Positions 25,434 to 38,300 of a stretch of 64,000 bases of DNA are shown one piece after another; position 1 is the first letter of the stretch, and the number at the start of each line of letters is the position of its first letter. The stretch lies in assembly GCF_000189635.1 (NCBI RefSeq), contig NW_002476413.1, positions 930,001 to 994,000 on the forward strand, written 5' to 3'. Made by a program: the position numbers and the translations under genes. The notes beneath the pieces were generated by a model. The model made no database searches. It saw only the letters and a list, made by a program, of their open reading frames with translations, and was not told the origin of the DNA. The DNA comes from Tetrahymena thermophila SB210 (lineage: Eukaryota; Ciliophora; Oligohymenophorea; Hymenostomatida; Tetrahymenidae).

Positions 25434-26992
25434 TCATTTCGAAATAGAATCATAAAGTTGATGGAGCTATCTAATTCTATCATTAATTTTATTTAAGATA
25501 GAGTTATTTTTAGGAGAACAAATTTAGACCATATCTAATGCTTCATTCATCAGGTTAATAGCATCTGAGAAAAATCTACAATTTTCTGCAGCAAGACTCA
25601 TGTTGTAGAGAAACGAAACATTTTCAACAGTCTCTTCCATTTAATTATTTCTCTCATACATCCTTAGTACTTTTTTATAGTAAGTAAGAGCATCATCAAA
25701 TTTTCTTAGATTCAACAAGCAGTTAGCTAAATTTATCAAGGGATTTATTACTTGAGGACATTCATAATTGAAATTATTTTTCATAATATTATAGCTTTTT
25801 TGGAAATTTTGTAAGGCTGAGTTATATTTTCTGTGTTTTTAAAGGATCAACCCAATTCTCTAAAGTATTTCAACGCTCTCAATTCTATCTTCTCCTAAAA
25901 TTTATTCTTGTAGCCAAAGAGCTTCCTATAATATAAATTACAAATTTTACAATTTATATATTTTATTTAAATAGAATTACTTTATAGAACCTAAATGCCT
26001 CTATATATTATTACTATCTATCAAATAACTCTGCAAGATTGAAGTTAATTCTAGAGGCCTCCATAGAATTTGCTTTATCTTCAAATTTTATTATTGTGAA
26101 CAAACTTTTCTTCAAATAAGTTATAGCTTCTTGTGTTTTATTAAATTTCATGCAGATCAGCCCATATTATTCGTAATGTTAAGCAAGCTCTATTTAGTGA
26201 TTTTCCAATACTTTATCAGATTTTTTTTATTTTTATTTTTCTTCTTCTTCTTACTTGTTTTCCAATTCTTGCAACTTTAATCTGGACTCTTCATACTCCT
26301 AATTAAAAATATTTTAATGCAATTTAAAAAATATAAATTAATTAATTAATTAGAAATTCAATAAACAAAATTTTAATTTATCAAATAATAATAAATTTTA
26401 GTCAAATTAAATTTATTACTTAATTGTATGACTCGAATTCCTCAACAGAACTAGATTTGAATTCTATAACAATAGGTTCTTCTCCAGGTGCCTCTTATTA
26501 CTCTTTGATAATATGAAGTCTATCATCTTTATGCTTTTAGAAGAACCATTTAATTGCAAAATCAAGAGGCTATGGAGGTCTTTTAGTAATTAAATCAAAA
26601 ACTAATTCTTCAATGTAAATATCAACATGGTCTCTTAAATATTCTTTCATTTGCAGCTTTAAATTAAATTTAATTAATTTTAAAAATAATTCAATCAAAT
26701 AAATAAATACTTCTAGTTCCTATGGGCTTAAATCGGATGCTTAATGAATTTGTTAAGGGATATAATATTAATTATTTTTATAGAGCTGCAACCATTCATA
26801 GCTGAATTTAAGCTAATTTTAAATTACTGAATTTTTATATGTACAAGATTAAAAAGTAATTTTTACGAAACTATGAGGCCTTTCTTTAAGAGCATCTATA
26901 ATTAATTAGTTTAAGAACTCTTTAATTTAATCCTCTAAGTATTATTCAAGTCTTTTTTATTTGCTGGGAGATAAATTTGATTTAGGCTTCAT
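25434..26992 (-). CDS. RIIa/Dpy-30-like and TPR protein (may be the C-terminal half of the E1 gene)
   Basis: Exons 27015-26867, 26812-26711, 26656-26420, 26298-25981 and 25925-25434, with introns of 54, 54, 121 and 55 nt. From the ATG at 26992 this gives 424 residues ending at TGA 25434-25436. Two segments resemble the RIIa/Dpy-30 dimerisation fold: LEQYLEDQIKEFLNQ with ALKERPHSFLKFSYEWL, and EYLRDHVDIYIEELV with ITKRPPQPLDFAIKWFF. A Glu/Lys helix follows, then at least four TPR-like helical pairs of the kinesin-light-chain kind (EALWLQEQILGEDRIESVEI, YNSALQNFQKSYNIM, FDDALTYYKKVLRMYERN, FSDAINLMNEALDM). Such modules are typical of ciliary and microtubule-associated proteins. The first exon is preceded by a normal intron that joins it in frame to the E1 gene upstream, so it may not be a separate gene. 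Confidence 0.75.
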
Positions 26993-27015
26993 GTTTTATT
27001 CTGCTTACTCGAGAG

Positions 27016-30000
27016 CTGTTTATAAAGAATTTAAAATAATTCTAATTAGTATTATAAAAATAGCTACCTTCAGAAGCACTTTCTGATAAAAGGTCGGACT
27101 CAGTTTTTAAGGTTTCTCCTTTATAAGAATATTTTACGAAAGGCATTTTGCATTCATTTCCTTTTCTATCAGAAGCATATATTCCAAATTTCAAGTATTG
27201 CTTATATTCAGGAATCTTGTTTTCAAAGACTAATTCAAATAAATCTTAAATATCCATTTACTCACTATTTTTATTATTTCAAATATATTTATTTATCGAA
27301 TTTTTATTAATCAAAAATTAATTAATTGTTACTGTTGTTAGGCATCTTACTCATTTTGATCAAACAAAAATTTATTTTCATAATAAATTTTGTTTATAAT
27401 AACATCATAGTGTTCCAAAAAATAATCTCTAAATTCACTTACTCTCATTGGACCATTAATAATTATAAAATCCCATTTCGTAAAACCTTGTTATTTTATC
27501 AGTTTTAAATTTATTTAAAATAAAAAATATTATTTAAAAACCTTTTGGAATTGCTTTAACTGGACCTAGATATTCTAAATCATAGTCAGTATCATTGTTT
27601 TTGTAGGGCTCTACAGGATCACAAAAGACCCACAAAGGTAGAGCTAAATTCATAAAAGTATTTCTCATAGCTGTTATAGGTTTTTACTAAAAAAATACAT
27701 TAAAAAAATTTCAAGCTAATTAATAAATGTTATTTACCATAATATACTTAATTATCTCTATACCAACTGTTCCTACTATCATAGCAGTAGTAGTAGCTAA
27801 AGCAGGAATAATCTTCCCAGCAATTACTTTCACTTTCATTTTTTCAACTTCTTTAATCTATTTATTCAAATGGTTAATTTAATTTAAATTAATAAAATTA
27901 TTTTAAAAGATAAAAAATTTTGATGAATAATCAATAAATTCAATTTAAAATTTCATTTATTATTGTTTTCTCTTTTACCTTATAATTTCTAGCTCTAAGA
28001 TTAGATATTGCTGATACCATTTCAATATGATAGTTTGTTGGATCGTCTTTTTCAAACTCTACTTGTTTGAGGTCCACCAATTTTTTAGGTAATTCATCTT
28101 CAGATAATAATAAATAAAATTCAACTTTAAAAATAATATGATTTTATTTACTTTTTATTTGCTCGATCAACAAATTGCACTTTATTTCGCTTTCATCTAA
28201 GTTAACTTGTTCTGCTTAATTCTATTCTATTTCGTTTATGTTTAGCTTTTTAGGAATAAAAGTTTCAACTTTTAATTAATTAGAAATTTTAGCTATTTCT
28301 TTAGGATCTTTACATATTTAAATATTAAAAGCCTTAGCAAAAATATTTGCACAACTTTAAACCCATTCTACATGCAGCTCATCATTAGAGTCGTAAGGGA
28401 TAACTTATGGTGGTCTTTTCTATCCACTCCAGTAAGGAGATCCATACTAATCTTTAGTGTCTAATGGAAGATTAAACAGCAATTAAGCTATTTAGTTATT
28501 ATGAACTTCTTCGAAAAGCTACTTAGCAAGGTGAAGACACTCCTAATAAGTTGGATTATTATATATTTGTAATAATTTTTTAATCCATTCTAATTTATTT
28601 TAAAATTCTGAGCTCCTTTGTGGCATTAGTTCACTTTAGTTTTTTTATATGTACCTTTATAAGTTAAAGTATTTATTAAAATAAGAACTTTCTAATTTTT
28701 AATTAATTACTTTAAAGGATTTTTAACAAACTCCTAGATTTCTTTAATAGATTTAACAAAAGTGCCTTCAAAATAATCTATAGCCCATTATATGCAATGT
28801 TCTATTAAATAAGGAGAATTTTTAAGTGTGCAAATAGGAATAGACTCTTCCTCAGGATCTCTTGTGTCAGTATAGCTTTAAGTTAAGTGAGGTATTATGA
28901 CTTAGCTATTACATTTAACACCCATAGTGCCACTTTCGAACAATACCTATTTTATCAGATTTAAGTTAATAATTAAATCCATTAAATTTAAAATAATTAT
29001 TTTTATATTAAAAGGAATTTAACTCAATTTAAAAAAATAAATAGAAGTTACCTTATTATACCATACGCATTGCTTATCTATATATTGACGAGCTTTCACA
29101 TTATCCACTGCATTAACAACAAAATCTAGGTTCATCCAGAAATTATCATCAAACATCTTGTTTTTGTAAAAAAGTTACATATTATAATAATAATAGAATA
29201 GATTAATTTATATTTACATTCTCAGTTGAAGTATCTAAAACTAGCTTATGAGATTTTATGTTAAATGAGTTATTAATTTATTTTCCTTTCACTGAAGCAA
29301 CCAAAGATTTTGATTTTCCAATATCTTCCCTCTAGAATAAGAATTATCTGTTTAAGTTTGAAATTTCAATTGAATCATTGTCTGCAATATGAACAAATCC
29401 TTTCTAAAAATAATTGTATTCAATTTATGTTGGATGATTAAATAATAAAGTAGTGTTAAAATATCGGAATTTAGATGTATGAGAAGATTTATAAAATATC
29501 AATGTTTATTTTTAATTTTTTTCATATTCACTTTGAGGAAATACTTTCTAAGTTTTCAAAAAATTCAATCTCGATATTCTATTTTTAAAGTATCGGAATC
29601 GGCATATGTAAACAAAATTATAAAGAGTACATCTCTATTAAAAAAATATGTTTTACTTTATGACAAGCTATGCCCATTAATGCAAACATTTTTGTAAATT
29701 CACAACCAAGAGCACCAGCACCAACAATTAAAACTCTAATAAAAATAAATGAATATTTTGTGTAATGCTATAAATATTGTAGTTTATTTACCTTTAAGTC
29801 AAAATTTTATCAATAAAATCTCTCCCAAAAATCATAACATAGTCATCATATCTTGTATTTGTCAGAATTCTATTTACATTTGGGTTTCTTAAATGAGCTT
29901 CTGGAAGCAAATCAAAATTATGAATGTGGAGCCATTATGACAAAGGAGTAAATTTACCAGTGAACTTAACTATTTCTTGAGCAATTATACCTCCCCAAAA

Positions 30001-31440
30001 ACTGGTTAAAGGAGCTATTTAGTAGTGTGAAAAGTAACAAATTTGTCTAAGTAGATTTTAATCTAAATCACTTACAATTAAAGAATTTTATGTTTTTTTA
30101 TATAAATTATTCAAAATATCAATCTATTGTTAGACTGCACTCACTTAATCTTCGTTTTTAAATTCAGGGAGTTATTCATTATGTTTGCTTGCGTATGCAA
30201 GAACACCTTAAAGGATAGCGTGAAGTTACTCTTATTTTCCTTCCTTTCCACAATCAACAGATTAAAATCTATCATTATTTAATCCATAACCAACCCTTAA
30301 GCTCTCTTCTAAATTTCTGAATCCAAAAGGTATAGGTACTTTTACTTGTTCGACTAGTTTTATTTTTCAAAAAAATGATTTATATTTTATTGATTGATAA
30401 AAATTTAATCATGTTAGAGGAAGAAAAATTAAATTTACTTAACCCCCTTCCTGTATAGGGCATAAATTCAGTTGTATCAACTTAAATTTCTAAGCAATAC
30501 TTGCTTAGTATTTTAACTTGAGTAGGCTCTTAAATGTTCATTTCATCCATTCCTTCCACTTCCTTAAAGATAACATAATCACCATCTTCAAATCCATGAC
30601 TTTTTCTATTTTATAATAAATTTAATTGAATCTTTTGCTATTATAACTAAATAAATATTTAGATATTTTGTAAAATCTATCTATAAAGTTGTAAAAATTT
30701 TATTGTTATTCTATTAATTTTACTTTTGATTTGTTTCTAGTAAGGTAACTACAGCAGCTTTATCGTTTGTGATTGAAGAGATGATGGCTTGTTTAGGTTC
30801 CTCACCATTTGGATCTAAAATTTTGTGATCCTCACCAAAATCCACAAAGCAAAAACCATATAAACCTAGCAATCCTGCATAAATAAAACCTATATTCTTT
30901 GCTCTGCACATCTTATTCCATGCAATTAATTTTTCTCTATTATAGTAATCAGTAAACACTACAACATTAAATTCACTAAGAAGAACCTCATTGATTTCTC
31001 CATCATAGTCTAAGACGTGTACATTTGAATTGAGTTGCTTAAGATGAGGCAGACAAGCTTTAGCTCTTGTCTTTTAACTTTTGATATCATACTCTGAAAT
31101 ATAAAAGTTAGATCCCATATCTTAAATTGTGCAAATATTCTTATCGTAAATCTTTACAACATGAGGATTTGCTAGAATAATATTTTTAGCAACTTCTACA
31201 CCAACCTTTTAAGATTATAATAATTTCAGAAATAAATCTCGCATAAAATCATAATTGAATTACTCCTCTCATGCCATAAATAAATACATTTGTTTGACTT
31301 AATTTCCCCTAAAATTCTTTTCCATAGACAGCAAGCTATCTTGAAAGTAAATTTTCATCTAAACTAACCTCTTTAGGTACAGGAGGAAGCAATAATTAAA
31401 TTTATTTAGCTTCTTCTTTCTGCTTTACTTCCCCTTCCAT
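27016..31440 (-). CDS. UBA1: Ubiquitin-activating enzyme E1
   Basis: Thirteen exons can be joined with consistent phases. Introns lie at 31206-31263, 30606-30723, 30354-30438, 29736-29791, 29404-29656, 29157-29217, 28947-29051, 28655-28710, 27858-27978, 27687-27737, 27487-27541, 27265-27350 and 27016-27067. The E1 part is 1089 residues, close to the usual 1000-1060. Order of parts: inactive adenylation half (RQLAVYGKEFQGKLSQTNVF, GMRGVGVEVAKNIILAN); first catalytic half region with HGFEDGDYVIFKEVEGMDE; active adenylation site VLIVGAGALGCEFTKMFALM (about 464-483) with SNLNRQFLFQREDIGKSKS; catalytic cysteine in SIPICTLKNSP (about Cys625; human is 632); EKDDPTNYHIEMVSAISNLR; AGKIIPALATTTAMIVG; and a ubiquitin-fold domain ending NECKMPFVKYSYKG. 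It makes the ubiquitin-adenylate and E1 thioester at the head of the ubiquitin pathway. No TGA follows the ubiquitin-fold domain before the next splice donor, so the frame enters the RIIa/TPR exons; unspliced, it would stop at 26946-26948. Confidence 0.93.
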
Positions 31441-31910
31441 ATCTTTCAATTTATTCTATATTTTAAAAGTGCCTAATATTTATTTATTTGATTGTTTGTT
31501 TGTTTGAATTATAAGTAAACTATACTTTTTGCTTTTATTAAATATAATCCACTCAATTAATTTTATTATTTCACATTAAAATTTAATTAAAAAGCAAATC
31601 TATCAGCAAAATGAAATTATTGAAAAAGCAAATCTTAACTTTTTCAACTAATTTGCTAATTTGTTTATTTATCATATAAATATTTTTAATTAATTAACGA
31701 CTCTAAATAAATAAATTATTAATTAATTAAATGCAAATCGATCAAATAGTCTAATTTGTTTTATTATTTAATTGAAAAACAACAGAGATTAAAATATAAA
31801 TTTTACTTAAATTAAAATCAATTTTATTTCTTGATAAATAAATATTTTTTGCAATAAATTTTGAATAAATTCAATTTATTTATGCTCATATTAAATTTCT
31901 TTTGAGACTA
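31441..31910. other. Intergenic AT-rich DNA
   Basis: Short spacer upstream of the E1 start and downstream of the next minus-strand gene. Contains TTTG/ATTT repeats near 31480-31505, presumably part of the E1 promoter. Nothing else is seen. Confidence 0.5.
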
Positions 31911-32976
31911 TCATTCTAAGTATAAATCCCACAAAACTTATTTTGGATTATTTATCATATATTCAGATATTAACAGATGAAAAAAAATAGGCTATAGATG
32001 GATAATTTTCATTTCTCTAAACACCTTTTTTGATAGCTTTTACTTGTTACAAATGACCTTTTGTATCTATTAGTTATGCTGAATTATCAAAGACACCTTC
32101 TAGGAATCGAGTTAGAAGTTTTCTTAAGTACAGATCTTTAGCTATTTAACTGGAGTATTAAGACAGAAATTGATTATTTTAGAAAAGTTCTGCTCATGTT
32201 ATATAATTTTCATAATATGGTTTTTTCTGATACAAATTGATTTTTAGTCTTCTAAAAAGACAAAAAAATTAAATTCAAACACTTAATAAATGTTTCCTAA
32301 AATCCATTAATCTATTTAAGAGTCAGAATAGGCATAAAAAGAAAATTGAATTTATATATTAAGCTTCTAGAGATGTTTAATGTATTTAATAATAGCTTAG
32401 CTCCAATTACTGCTGCTTTCACTTTCTTGTTTCTATATAAGTATCAGAATAATCTTGCATTTTTACAAATAATTATCATATGAAATGCTATTTTTTTCTA
32501 ATTCATCAAAACTGATGAACTGCAATATCTGCTCATTACACTAATTTTAATTGCACTCCTTTATAAATCTATAGTTATATTCATTGAATTTATCTTTTGA
32601 GTTTTTTTTCTCTTTTTTAACTTTTGATTAAAATAAATAAAAAAATTATCACCATATTTTTATTGTTTTTTTTTGAAATAAATTTTTACATCTTTTCAAG
32701 TTTTAATATCTTCGAATAAACCAATCTTCATCTAATCCTACTTAGAATTTTTCCTTCAATTTTTTGAAAACCTAAAGTAATCTAAATAAAATTTGAATTC
32801 ATAGGCAAAAGGTTGTAATTATTAACAATATACGTTGAATCATTGCAATAAATAATTTATCTTTCTCTTTTCCTTTTGAAATCCCTTACAAAAGTTTAAT
32901 CAAAATAGCTGAACTTGTCATAATATCTCTTCAAAATAGGTTTGATGCTTTTAAAAACAGCTCTTAAAAAATTCAT
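31911..32976 (-). CDS. Hypothetical protein, three exons
   Basis: Exons 32976-32834, 32781-32690 and 32620-31911, with introns of 52 and 69 nt, give 314 residues ending at TGA 31911-31913. The exon lengths and phases agree, which supports it as a real gene. The N-terminal 90 residues are strongly basic (MNFLRAVFKSIKPILKRYY, RDFKRKRERQ, then LDEDWFIRRYQNLKRFKKEK). The rest is a mixed alpha/beta-looking sequence with many Gln codons written TAA or TAG and patches such as IIKYIKHLQKLNIQIQFSF and DSQIDQWILGNIYQVFEFN. There is no signal peptide or clear membrane segment. I do not recognise a family. It sits between the E1 and scramblase genes on the same strand, with about 230 nt to the latter. 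Confidence 0.68.
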
Positions 32977-33209
32977 TTATTCGTTTATAAAAACTAATGC
33001 AACCAAATAAATAAATAAAATAAAAATAATTATATAAAAACTGTTTATTTAAAATAAAAGCTATCAAAAATGTTTTAACCTATATACTATTAATCACATA
33101 TTATATATAGGCGACAATTAGTCAATTTACTACTATTAAAATATCTCCTTAAATTATATATTATTTTTTATTTTTTAACTTTAATATCTACTTTTTAAAA
33201 TAGATTGAT

Positions 33210-34128
33210 TCATGCTTAATATTATAAGTAATCCAACCATAAAGCTGCTTTTATAATTAAGATTTTATCTTTAGGAGATGTGATATTATCAAATGTAATT
33301 CCAAATTTATCTTGTCTCGTGCAACACTCTCTTATACAACCATTGTACAAATTTTAAATTGTACCTGCAAATTCGTTTGAAGCATCTCGTATTTCATATT
33401 TAATTATTTTGCATCCACAACATTGAAAAGGTAAGCAGCAGACAGACTTTTGGCAGCACTTGCCTCTTTATTTAAAAATGGTATTAAAATATATTTATGG
33501 ATTAATTTTTTTTACGTAATTGTATAAGCTAATTCATCAGACTGGTTGAAAATTTGAAGTTCCATAATTGGACAACATAGTTTATTTCTAGTACCCCAGC
33601 AAGGGCCATAATAAGGTTATACTATTTTTCCAATGTAATTTTAACTAAGTGAAACTCTCATCTCTGGCTTCATACAGCAGCAGGTCAAAAAATTGCATGT
33701 CTAACATTTATAAGGAACTTCTGATGTAGCAATTTACACTCCTCCTATAGAAAGACCTCCTAAATTAATTTATTAAGTAGAATTTTTTGTATAATTCATA
33801 TTGAAAATACTTAAATTAATTATTAATTTATGAATGGCTTCAGCTTTTTCAAGATGTTTATTATACTTATCATAAATTTATATAATATACCTGAGAATGA
33901 ACGTCTTGTTATGCATGTACATCTGCAACAGAGAGAGGATTCTTCAATAAAATCACCAAGCTAACGATCTACTTACTAAAAGTATTCATCTTCACACTTC
34001 CATATAAGATATTTATTACTGTTCTCACAGCAAGTTAAAAGCATCCACTAACAAAAAAAGCACTCAGCCCAATCATCTTATTATTCTATAAGCAAATACT
34101 TCGATTATAGCAAAATACCGTAATTCAT
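33210..34128 (-). CDS. Phospholipid scramblase family protein
   Basis: Exons 34128-33891, 33759-33516 and 33465-33210, with introns of 131 and 50 nt, give 245 residues ending at TGA 33210-33212. The protein follows the scramblase pattern: a Cys-rich stretch after an acidic strand (GDFIEESSLCCRCTC), repeated beta strands, GPCWGTRNKLCCPIMELQIF, then KCCQKSVCCLPFQCCGCKII with YEIRDASNEFAGTIQNLYNG, and near the C-terminus ITFDNITSPKDKILIIKAAL, matching the F.I.FP....KA segment of the family. Family members move phospholipids between leaflets in a calcium-dependent way and are often palmitoylated on Cys clusters; here the clusters are very dense (CCRCTC, TCCC, CCQ, CC, CCGC). No typical C-terminal membrane helix is obvious (it ends WLDYLQYQA), and the protein is somewhat shorter than animal members. 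Confidence 0.82.
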
Positions 34129-35383
34129 ATTTGTTTAGCTGTTTGTTAGCAAAAGTAAATATTTAAAGTTAAATCTTTCTGCTTTTGAAAGGTAAGAAAT
34201 AAATTAAGATATGAATTATGTTGATTGTGTGATTAAATATTTGGTAATTAATTTATAAATGTTATTAAAAATCAAGATCCTTAAATGTAAAACGTTCTTG
34301 TTAAAAATTCAAGTGAAAAATTAATTGAAATGTATTAAGGTTTAGATTATGTTCAGTAAGTAATCTTATACTTTAAAACATATACAAACTATAAGAAAAT
34401 TTTATTAAATAAATACCTGAATTTTATTTTAAAATAAGCAAACATTTATATTAAGTATTACTTTATTTAATTTAAAAGCCGTTTCAGTTATTAGATGTTA
34501 GTATTGGTATAGATTCAACTGGAATTTTCATTTTGTTGCTAAAAATATTAATTTTTTAAGTATTTATGTATTTCTATTAAATTCAAAATATATTTTTTAT
34601 CTTGTAAACATTTTTATATTTGCATGTTTTCTAATCTTGAATTAATATTCATAAAAGTTCAATAAGATCAATAATATAAGTTAATAAATACGAACAAAAA
34701 GCATTCTATAGCTTCTAAATCCATAATTTTTATAATTAAAGCTAATTACATTCAATTTTCTAAGTATTATGAATACTAATAATTCAATTTTTACATAGAA
34801 TTATTTTATTATTTTAGAATTAATGATGATTAAAAGCAATATCATTATAAAAAATCAATAATAATAACAAAAAAGCAATTTATACAAAACATAAACCTTT
34901 TAGCTGCTTGAGTCTATTTATTTTTTTAACTTGTTTTTTACATATTTTTTTGTAATTTTGAAAAATATGATTTTTAGTTTAAGCTATCTTTCATAAATAA
35001 TAAAATTATAAAGTTAAATATGAGAGCTAATATCTGAGAAATAGAAATAAATTAGTCATTTAATTAGCTTGCTAATTAACAATTTAGCAAAATTTGAATT
35101 TGAATTTGTTAAAAAATAATTATTATCTAATTGTTAGAATTTTAATGTGGCTTGGCTTTAATTTATAAAGAAAATATATATGAAAGATAGATAGATAGAT
35201 CTTATTATTGTAAATAATAATTTATTTTTTGGCGGAAATTTAATTTTACAAAATTAATAATTATTCATAGAAATTTAAAAAGATTTGATTGATAAATATC
35301 AAATTTAAGATTTTTAGTGTAATTTTGATAGATTTTTAAAGTTGAAGATAGAATTTAAACTCGATTCGGCAGAAAATAATTTT
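34129..35383. other. Divergent intergenic region
   Basis: The scramblase (minus) and exportin (plus) genes start from opposite ends, so both promoters lie here. It is AT-rich, with a (GATA) microsatellite at 35186-35200 of nearly four units. No other structure was recognised. Confidence 0.55.
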
Positions 35384-38300
35384 ATGAAACCAGAATATAT
35401 TTAATCTCTAGATAAGTTGAGAGAAGACGTTAACTAATTCTTGAAGTAAAAATATTAAAATTGTGATTGGATCAATTAAATCCTTATTTACTTACTTTTG
35501 TATTTGTTATTAGAACTGGAGAATAAAAGTTGCATTAAAGCATCTTAGAATAACTGGGATTAGAAGGCAATGATATTAGCTACATGGTTGTAGAAAGATT
35601 GCTTGATTATCTGGATTTCATAAATGACACAAATACTTAAATATTTTTAGCTAATGGAATAAAGTAGATTGTAAAAATGAATTATAGTATTTTTAGTACT
35701 GAGGAGAAAAAGAATATCTATTAAAGGACCTTCAACATTTATAAGAAAATGCCTTAAAACTCATATTTTTTTTAAGACCTTATTATATGTATCTTCAAAT
35801 TCTTTTATGACAGCATATAAGTTGAAGTATCTTTTATTGAAGATGTTAAATCCTTCAGCGAATAGTCTGCTGAGCATCTTCAACTAGGACTATTATTATT
35901 TTCTAATATCATAAATTGCATGCAAGATTATTAAATAAAGTATAAATGTTCATCCGACTTGGCTTACATCGATTATAACTCTGATCTCTCCTAATTTCAT
36001 CGCAAAAAAGAAATATCTTTCAGATAAAATTTGCTGCCTATTATTTTTGATATCCCTTTTTAACTCTTAAATACAAAGAAAGAAGATCTCATGGTAGAAT
36101 AAGAGACTAATTTTTAAGTTTTACTTGAAGTACTGAATCTTCTCTACAACTGTCTAAACTATGATTATTTCGACTAAAAAAAAGTATCAGATGAAAAATT
36201 CATTGTTGAATCAAGTAAATATAAGTTTTTTTTCATTTATTAATTGCATTTTTAAGCCAACATCAAAGAAAGAAATATATCGAATTTCAGCTAATTAGTA
36301 TGATGATATCAAACACACAATATTAGAAAAATGTATAAAAAGAGAAAAAGTTATTGTATTACAAAAGCTTTTATTATTTTTGAGCTTAATTGAAATTTGA
36401 TATTTCTTAAAGTAGAAATTTTTAGAAAATTATGTTTTTATTTTTGAAAAATGAATAAAAAATATTTTACTTAATGAATGATATTTATTGAGGTTTAATA
36501 ACACAATTTTAAAGCATTAGATTTAATAATATTTAATAATGAATACAAGAATCAGGATATCACAATACAAAATATTTACATTTATTTAATAAATATTCTT
36601 TAAAAAATAATAATAGAAATAAATATGGTTATTTATTTCTTTATGCTTTATAATTTGATTTAATAATTTTCATATTTATTTAGGTATATTAAGCATACCT
36701 TGTAGAGAGAAAAAATAGGATAATTATATTAATGATTTGAAATCACAGGAATTTACTAGCATACTTTTTGAGTTGTATTATTTCATGGTGAATAAACATA
36801 GAGAAATATCTATTAGGTGCCTTCAGATTTTAAGTTTACTTTGTCGTCTTAGCATTAAATTTTTTAAGAAAGAAGATTAAAAATTCTCTTAAATGATATT
36901 TATCATTGATGGATTACACAAAATTTATCAGACTCACACATTTATATTTGAGGAGAGTGATGTATTTGAACAAACTTAAGATATTTTTTAAGCATTTTGT
37001 TTATGTGTTTCAAAAATACCAATAGGAATTTCTTTTTCTGATGGAGAAAAGTAAATTAATTCATCAAAAAATTACTACATTTTCATAATAATTAATTTAA
37101 TATATTTTTTTATTGTTTTAATTTAATTGATTTGAATAATTTTTTTGGTTACCCTTATCTCTTTTTTTATAAAGCTTGGTAGGCTTTTGGGAATTTGTTG
37201 TAGAAGTTAATAATATTACGAAGGTTGCAATAGATAGAAAAAATATACCTTGCTTAGAGCTACTTCTTGAATTCTGGTGTGGATACTACTATTTTTTATC
37301 ACATGATGGAGCTTAAAAGTAGGATTAGCTAAGGAGCCTGGTTGAAAAGATTTTAAAAGAATTTATAAAGTCTTAATTAGAAATATCATCTAATTTGAAA
37401 GATGACTAAGATTTTGAAGAAGCTATTGAAGAATATTCTGTTTGTATTAAATACTTTGGTTAGTTATCAAATGCATGGTACTTATATTACATGAAAATTC
37501 ATAAGTTATTTCAATTTTTTAAATTTTGTTAATTTACAGGATCGATTAAATTGAAGATATATTAATGAAAAAGATATATGCTATATTCTAAAAGAGATCC
37601 TAAACTATCAATATAAGCATACGGAATTCTAATAGATCAAACTACTAACAAAGTCTTTTTTATTAACTCTATTGGATGCTTTTACTTCTATTTAAAGCTC
37701 AGTCATATAACATAAAAGAAGAGTTACAAACAACAAATAAACACTATGAGCTCGACTCATAGGATGAGATAAAAGAAGATCTAGAAATTCTTCATTAAGC
37801 TTTCGATTCTTTTGGAAAGCTTTTCAAAATTGGTTTAAATCTCTTTAAATCGTAGGATACAGAGCCACTTCCTTATTTTTTGCAAAATCTCATCTTAGAA
37901 ATTGCTCATTTTCTTATAGATTACATATTAGCATTTAAGTCTAACATTAATTTCGATTATCTCAATATCATAATAAAATTTACCGATTCTTTAGAACTAA
38001 AAAATTACTTCTTCTTAAATAATATTATAAATTACTTTTTAGACGAGCTATGCTTCTCAGCCAATAACAAGAATTCAGAATAATTTCTTAAGATACTTAA
38101 AAGCATTTCCTCTAACCTTTAAGCTACAGATTAAGTAAATTAATTAGAATAAATAATGCAAAACCTTCTATTTTATTAATTTAAAAAAATTTAAATTTAA
38201 ATAAAATTAAAAATTTAGTTAAATAATTTTTCCTAAAAATATCAATTAAATAAAGCTTTTAAGAAATATAAACTAGAGTATATAATTATTCCTAGTTTAT

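Noticed and set aside
27085-27257. The ATG at 27257 as the start of a separate TPR gene
   Set aside because: The residues encoded just after it match the end of the E1 ubiquitin-fold domain and join in phase to the preceding E1 exon, so this is an internal methionine of E1.
29479-29697. A plus-strand 72-codon open frame
   Set aside because: It lies inside the 253-nt intron and the adjoining exon of the E1 gene on the opposite strand, with AT-driven composition and no family resemblance.
36297-36420. A C-box-like ATGATGA sequence in the 469-nt exportin intron, considered as a snoRNA
   Set aside because: No matching D box (CTGA) or terminal stem was found at a suitable distance.
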